Positions 60,161 through 64,000 of a stretch of 64,000 nucleotides of DNA are shown in pieces. The first letter of the stretch is position 1; every line of letters begins with the position of its first letter. The notes beneath the pieces were generated by a model, which was given only the letters and a program-made list of their open reading frames with translations, ran no database searches and was not told where the DNA came from. The translations under genes and the position numbers were made by a program. The DNA comes from JANXVR01 sp034667405 (GTDB lineage Bacteria > Actinomycetota > UBA4738 > HRBIN12): NCBI GenBank assembly GCA_034667405.1, contig JAXDJX010000003.1, positions 1 to 64,000 of the forward strand. Direction: 5' to 3'.

Positions 60161-61316
60161 GGTCGTCATCGTCGGGGCCGGTGGCCACGGACTCGCGACC
60201 GCCTACTACTTGGCCAAGAACCACGGGATCACCGACGTCTGCGTCGTCGAGAAGGGCTGGCTCGGCGGAGGCAACATGGCTCGCAACACCACCGTCATCA
60301 GGTCCAACTACCTCTGGGACGAGTCGGCCGCGATCTACGAACATTCGCTGAAGCTCTGGGAAGGACTCGAAGAAGCGCTCGAGTTCGATATGCAGTTCAG
60401 TCAGCGCGGCGTGCTGAACCTGGTGCACGATCTGGGGGACCGGCGTTCGTCGATGCGGCGGGTGAATGCGAACCGGTTGAACGGCGTGGATGCCGAGTGG
60501 CTCGACGCCCCGGACGTGAAGGACTTCTGTCCCATCGTGAACGTGTCCTCCGACGTCCGGTATCCGGTGATCGGTGGAACGCTGCAACGCCGCGGCGGGA
60601 TCGCGCGGCATGACAAGGTCGCGTGGGGATTCGCTACGGCGGCCGATCGGCTGGGCGTCGATATCGTCGAACATGCCGAGGTCACGGGGTTCACGCGCGA
60701 AATGGCTGACGGCCCCGTCAACGGTGTGGAAACCTCGCTCGGCACGATCCGAGCCAAGAAGGTCGCGCTGGTCGCCGCCGGCCACAGCTCCGTGCTCGCG
60801 TCGATGGTCGGGCTACGCCTGCCCATCCAATCTCACCCGCTCCAGGCCCTGGTCAGTGCGCTCTACCAACCCGTCTTGAACACCGTGGTCATGTCGAACG
60901 CCGTTCATGTCTACGTGTCACAGGCCGACAAAGGTGAACTGGTGATGGGCGCGGGGATCGACGCGTATAACTCTTATGCGCAGCGGGGATCGTTCCACGT
61001 GATCGAGCACCAGATGGCCGCGGCCGTCGAGCTGTTCCCCATGTTCGCGCACGCACAGGTGCTGCGAACCTGGGGCGGGATCGTCGACGTGTGCCCCGAT
61101 GCGTCGCCGATCATCGGCCTTACCCCGATCCCCGGACTCTTCATCAACTGCGGGTGGGGAACGGGCGGCTTCAAAGCCACGCCCGCATCGGGCTGGGTGT
61201 TCGCGGAGACCCTGGCTGCTGGGGAGGCGTCGGACCTGGCGAAGCCGTATGCGCTGGACAGGTTCACGACCGGCGCCCTGATCGACGAGCACGGCGCCGC
61301 CGCGGTGGCGCACTGA
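60105..61316 (+). CDS. soxB: Sarcosine oxidase beta subunit
   Basis: A 403-residue protein from the GTG at 60105; the family length is about 400. VVIVGAGGHGLATAYYLAKN is the FAD motif. ARHDKVAWGFA (His about 169) matches the His that binds FMN covalently in heterotetrameric sarcosine oxidase. The late TWGGIVDVCPDASPIIG and FINCGWGTGGFKATP are SoxB features. It oxidises sarcosine to glycine with H2O2 release, passing the methyl to tetrahydrofolate with SoxA. It overlaps soxD by 1 bp (TGATG). Confidence 0.95.
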   Translation: MTEPPDRYWRAAEPKAAYEVVIVGAGGHGLATAYYLAKNHGITDVCVVEKGWLGGGNMARNTTVIRSNYLWDESAAIYEHSLKLWEGLEEALEFDMQFSQRGVLNLVHDLGDRRSSMRRVNANRLNGVDAEWLDAPDVKDFCPIVNVSSDVRYPVIGGTLQRRGGIARHDKVAWGFATAADRLGVDIVEHAEVTGFTREMADGPVNGVETSLGTIRAKKVALVAAGHSSVLASMVGLRLPIQSHPLQALVSALYQPVLNTVVMSNAVHVYVSQADKGELVMGAGIDAYNSYAQRGSFHVIEHQMAAAVELFPMFAHAQVLRTWGGIVDVCPDASPIIGLTPIPGLFINCGWGTGGFKATPASGWVFAETLAAGEASDLAKPYALDRFTTGALIDEHGAAAVAH

Positions 61317-61600
61317 TGCTGCTGATCCCGTGCCCGTGGTGCGGGCCCCGAGACGAGACGGAGTTCCGCTACGGCGGGCAGGCGCACCTGGCGTATCCCG
61401 CCGACCCCGACGCCCTCACCGATGCCGAATGGGCCGACTTCCTCCTGATGCGCGACAACCCGAAGGGCGACTGGGCCGAACGGTGGATGCACACCGCCGG
61501 ATGTCGCCGCTGGTTCAACGTCGTGCGCTCCACGGTGGATCACCGGATCAGCGGTTCCTACCCGATGGGCGCCCAACCACCGCCCGAAGCTGGCGCGTAG
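61316..61600 (+). CDS. soxD: Sarcosine oxidase delta subunit
   Basis: A 94-residue protein: MLLIPCPWCGPRDETEFRYG with Cys-x2-Cys, then WMHTAGCRRWFNVVRSTV, giving the zinc ligands of SoxD. The length matches. It overlaps the soxB stop by one base, and its own stop is immediately followed by the soxA ATG. It is a small structural subunit of the heterotetramer. Confidence 0.95.
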   Translation: MLLIPCPWCGPRDETEFRYGGQAHLAYPADPDALTDAEWADFLLMRDNPKGDWAERWMHTAGCRRWFNVVRSTVDHRISGSYPMGAQPPPEAGA

Positions 61601-64000
61601 ATGGGGCCGAGACGGATGGACGTGGGCGGGAGCGGTGTCGACCGCGACTCCTCGCTGGGCTTCACGTTCGACGGGACCGACTACCTTGGCCTCGCGGGCG
61701 ACACCCTGGCGTCGGCGTTACTCGCGAACGGCGTTGACGTGGTGGGCGCGTCGCCGATCCTCGGTCGGCCTCGTGGTGTGGTCAGCGCGGGTGTCGAAGA
61801 GGCGGGTGCCATGGTCGAAGTCGGTGCGCCGTGGCTTGATCCGATCGTTCCTGCAACCGCGGTTGAGCTGGTCGACGGGCTCGTCGCTATGGGAAGGCCG
61901 GGAGTCGGCGTGTTACCGGCCGACGCCACCGGCGCACAAGCAGCGGACCACCGCCACCTCCACGTCGAGACCCTCGTGGTGGGAGGGGGGATCGCCGGGC
62001 TGCGCGCGGCTCGGGAAGCCACCGGCCGGGTGCTCGTGGTCGACGAACGACACCACGTTGGCGGTATCTCGCCATGGAGCACGGAGATCGAGGACCTGAC
62101 CGCAGAGCTGGTCACGCGGGACGAGACCGCGCTCATCACCCGGGCGACAGCCCTCGGCGTGTACGACGACGGCTACGTGGTTATCTACGAACGCGCGCAG
62201 CCCGTTGCACGCGTCCACCACGTGCGAGCGGCCCGCGTGGTCCTGGCCACGGGCGCGCACGAACGGCCCATCGCCTTCGCCGACAACGACCGACCAGGCG
62301 TCATGCTCGCCTCCGCCGCGCGCACGTATGTCGAGTGGTTCGGCGTCCGGCCCGGTAACCGCGCCGTCGTCTTCTCGAACGGTCGGTCCGGGTTGGAGTC
62401 GGCGATGGCGCTTCACGAAGCCGGGGTTGAGATCGCGGTTGTGCTCGATGTCGGCCCGGCGTCGCAGCCGCACCGCGACCGGTTGCGAGAGGCCGGCGTC
62501 GAGGTTCGGGAAGGTTGGGCGGTCGCGGGAACAGAGGGCGAGTCCCGATTGTCGGCGGTCCACGTAGCCGGGCCTGGCGGGGAGAGCGAAACGTTCGACG
62601 CCGACCTTCTGTTGGTCGCCGGCGGCTGGAATCCCGCCGTGCAGCTCTGGCGTGGGATCAACGGTGGTCTCCGCTACGACGACGCGACCGCCTGCTTCGT
62701 GCCGGACGGGGCCGGACCCCCCTGGCTGGAGATCACGGGCGCTGCGGCCGGAGAGGGCATCGACCCCGTCACGCCCTACTGGTACGCGCCCGCCGAAGAT
62801 CTGTCTCATCACTACGTGGACCTTCAACGCGACTCGACGGTCGCGGACGTACTCGCCGCTACCGATCGGCGACTGCGTTCGACGGAACACGTGAAACGCG
62901 AAACCTACATCGGCACGGCGATCGATCAGGGCCGGACCTCGGGCGTGCTCACCGCGGCCATCGTGAACGGTGCGCAGGGCGCGGGTCCGGGCGCGCAGGG
63001 ACCGACCAACGCGAGGCCCCCCTACACGCCGGTCCCCTTCTCTGTGCTTGCCGGTCTGGATCGAGGTCCGAAGCTGCTGGACCCGATCCGCACCACGCCG
63101 ATCCACCGCTGGCACCAAGAGCGAGACGCTCCGTTCGAGAACGTCGGCCAATGGAAACGCCCGTGGTACTTCCCCCTCGGGAACGAAGACCTGCCCGCGG
63201 CCGTTCATCGCGAATGTCTCGCCGTTCGCAACGAGGTCGGCGTCATGGATGCTTCGACCCTCGGCAAGATCGAGATCGTCGGACCCGATGCCGCCCGGTT
63301 CCTGGATCGCGTCTACACGGATCGGATGTCCACGCTCTCTGTCGGTTCGATCCGGTACGGCTTGATGCTGGGGTTGGACGGGATGGTGTTCGACGACGGG
63401 GTGGTCATGCGCTTGGCCGAGAACCGGTTCCTGGCGACCACGACAACCGGCGGAGCCGCCCGCGTCCTCGACCATATGGAGGAGTGGCTGCAGACCGAAT
63501 GGCCCGACCTGCGTGCGCACTGCACCAGCGTGACGGAGCAGTGGTCGACCATCGCCATGAACGGTCCTGCTTCGCGCCGTGTGCTGGAGGCGCTCGGTAC
63601 GTCCTTCCCCGTCGACGCGCCCTCGTTCCCGTTCATGACCTGGCGCGAGGGCGAGGTCGCCGGGATAGCGGCCCGCGTTGCTCGAGTGAGCTTCAGCGGG
63701 GAGCTCGCCTACGAGATCAACGTGCCGGGCTGGTACGGGGTCTCGACGTGGGAGGCGCTGATGGATGCAGGTGCAGCACACGGGATCACGCCCTACGGCA
63801 CGGAGTCGATGCACGTGCTCCGCGCCGAGAAGGGATTCGTCATCGTCGGGCAGGACACCGACGGCACGGTGACGCCGCACGACCTGGGCATGAGCTGGCT
63901 CGTTCGCAAGGACGACTCCGACTTCATCGGGAAGCGCTCGCTCCGGCGCTCCGACACCATCCGACCAGACCGGAAGCAGCTGGTGGGACTCCTGCCCGTG
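61601..64000 (+). CDS. soxA: Sarcosine oxidase alpha subunit, cut by the window edge
   Basis: 800 residues, open to the right edge; the full subunit is near 965. The start is the ATG at 61601, right after the soxD stop. GFTFDGTDYLGLAGDTLASA (about 20-39) is the ferredoxin-like N-terminal piece, VVGGGIAGLRAAREA (about 127-141) the NAD-binding motif, and from about 500 a GcvT-like domain starts (WYFPLGNEDLPAAVHRECLA, KGFVIVGQDTDGTVTPHDLG). It binds NAD and takes the methyl as 5,10-methylene-tetrahydrofolate. soxG would be expected beyond the edge. A 655-residue frame on the other strand is a shadow. Confidence 0.94.
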   Translation, partial: MGPRRMDVGGSGVDRDSSLGFTFDGTDYLGLAGDTLASALLANGVDVVGASPILGRPRGVVSAGVEEAGAMVEVGAPWLDPIVPATAVELVDGLVAMGRPGVGVLPADATGAQAADHRHLHVETLVVGGGIAGLRAAREATGRVLVVDERHHVGGISPWSTEIEDLTAELVTRDETALITRATALGVYDDGYVVIYERAQPVARVHHVRAARVVLATGAHERPIAFADNDRPGVMLASAARTYVEWFGVRPGNRAVVFSNGRSGLESAMALHEAGVEIAVVLDVGPASQPHRDRLREAGVEVREGWAVAGTEGESRLSAVHVAGPGGESETFDADLLLVAGGWNPAVQLWRGINGGLRYDDATACFVPDGAGPPWLEITGAAAGEGIDPVTPYWYAPAEDLSHHYVDLQRDSTVADVLAATDRRLRSTEHVKRETYIGTAIDQGRTSGVLTAAIVNGAQGAGPGAQGPTNARPPYTPVPFSVLAGLDRGPKLLDPIRTTPIHRWHQERDAPFENVGQWKRPWYFPLGNEDLPAAVHRECLAVRNEVGVMDASTLGKIEIVGPDAARFLDRVYTDRMSTLSVGSIRYGLMLGLDGMVFDDGVVMRLAENRFLATTTTGGAARVLDHMEEWLQTEWPDLRAHCTSVTEQWSTIAMNGPASRRVLEALGTSFPVDAPSFPFMTWREGEVAGIAARVARVSFSGELAYEINVPGWYGVSTWEALMDAGAAHGITPYGTESMHVLRAEKGFVIVGQDTDGTVTPHDLGMSWLVRKDDSDFIGKRSLRRSDTIRPDRKQLVGLLPV

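Noticed and set aside
61913..63880. A 655-residue open frame on the minus strand across soxA
   Set aside because: High GC keeps the opposite frame open. The plus-strand frame encodes recognisable sarcosine oxidase alpha; the minus frame has low complexity and no family pattern.
1..64000. tRNA, rRNA, CRISPR array, transposon or prophage
   Set aside because: I looked for repeats, integrases, transposase motifs and tRNA-like cloverleafs and found none that I could support by eye.

Overview
The window is a 64 kb stretch of high-GC bacterial chromosome, densely packed with genes. The overall picture is a free-living Gram-positive heterotroph, most likely an uncultured actinobacterial (Actinomycetota) lineage. 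The evidence is a LytR-CpsA-Psr cell-wall ligase, a GH25 muramidase, GTG and TTG starts, many ATGA/TGATG overlaps, candidate leaderless promoters and an ER-type signal peptidase. This assignment is inference from gene content; a high-GC Chloroflexota relative cannot be excluded. I saw no rRNA, tRNA, CRISPR array, insertion sequence or phage module.

Layout. 1-7.9 kb: a cut-off LCP ligase, a flavoprotein monooxygenase, a lipoprotein, an ammonium channel, a MEDS-LuxR regulator, a methyltransferase, a NUDIX hydrolase, a small Cys protein and a GrpB protein. 8-13.4 kb: an intact GGDEF-EAL protein, two small envelope proteins and a multidomain GH25 muramidase. 13.4-17.3 kb: a coupled glycosyltransferase / glycoside hydrolase / phospholipase D operon. 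17.3-25.1 kb: an ArsR-SRPBCC pair with a clear promoter-operator, two esterase-like hydrolases, a four-gene TetR/DCC/membrane operon, a phosphotransferase and an APC permease. 25.1-28.5 kb: a DeoR remnant, then the most unusual locus of the window. There a SipW/ER-type signal peptidase is coupled to a DNRLRE protein and four paralogous small secreted proteins, which I call the LGAG family. 28.7-31.6 kb: ilvD-thrC (branched-chain amino acid and threonine synthesis).

31.7-44 kb: an FAD oxidoreductase, an amidohydrolase with an EamA exporter, an acyl-CoA dehydrogenase, a pair of secreted phospholipase-C-like enzymes, an ADP-forming acyl-CoA synthetase and a phytoene-dehydrogenase-like enzyme facing a TetR regulator across a duplicated candidate operator. 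45-51.7 kb: a dimethylglycine/sarcosine dehydrogenase-like flavoprotein, a GbcA-like Rieske oxygenase, an Lrp regulator, two DinB-like proteins and methylmalonate-semialdehyde dehydrogenase. 51.8-56 kb: two divergent GH130 phosphorylase-like genes with a GT4 and a companion glycan protein. 56.3-64 kb: an acyl-CoA dehydrogenase, a cysteine-synthase-like enzyme, an IclR regulator, a lipoprotein and the sarcosine oxidase operon soxB-soxD-soxA, cut by the right edge.

The right half carries the demethylation route from glycine betaine through dimethylglycine and sarcosine to glycine (Rieske oxygenase, DMGDH-like enzyme, heterotetrameric sarcosine oxidase), together with acyl-CoA, semialdehyde and amine oxidation genes. 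It reads as an osmolyte, amine and acid scavenging region. The left half is mostly envelope, signalling and housekeeping genes.
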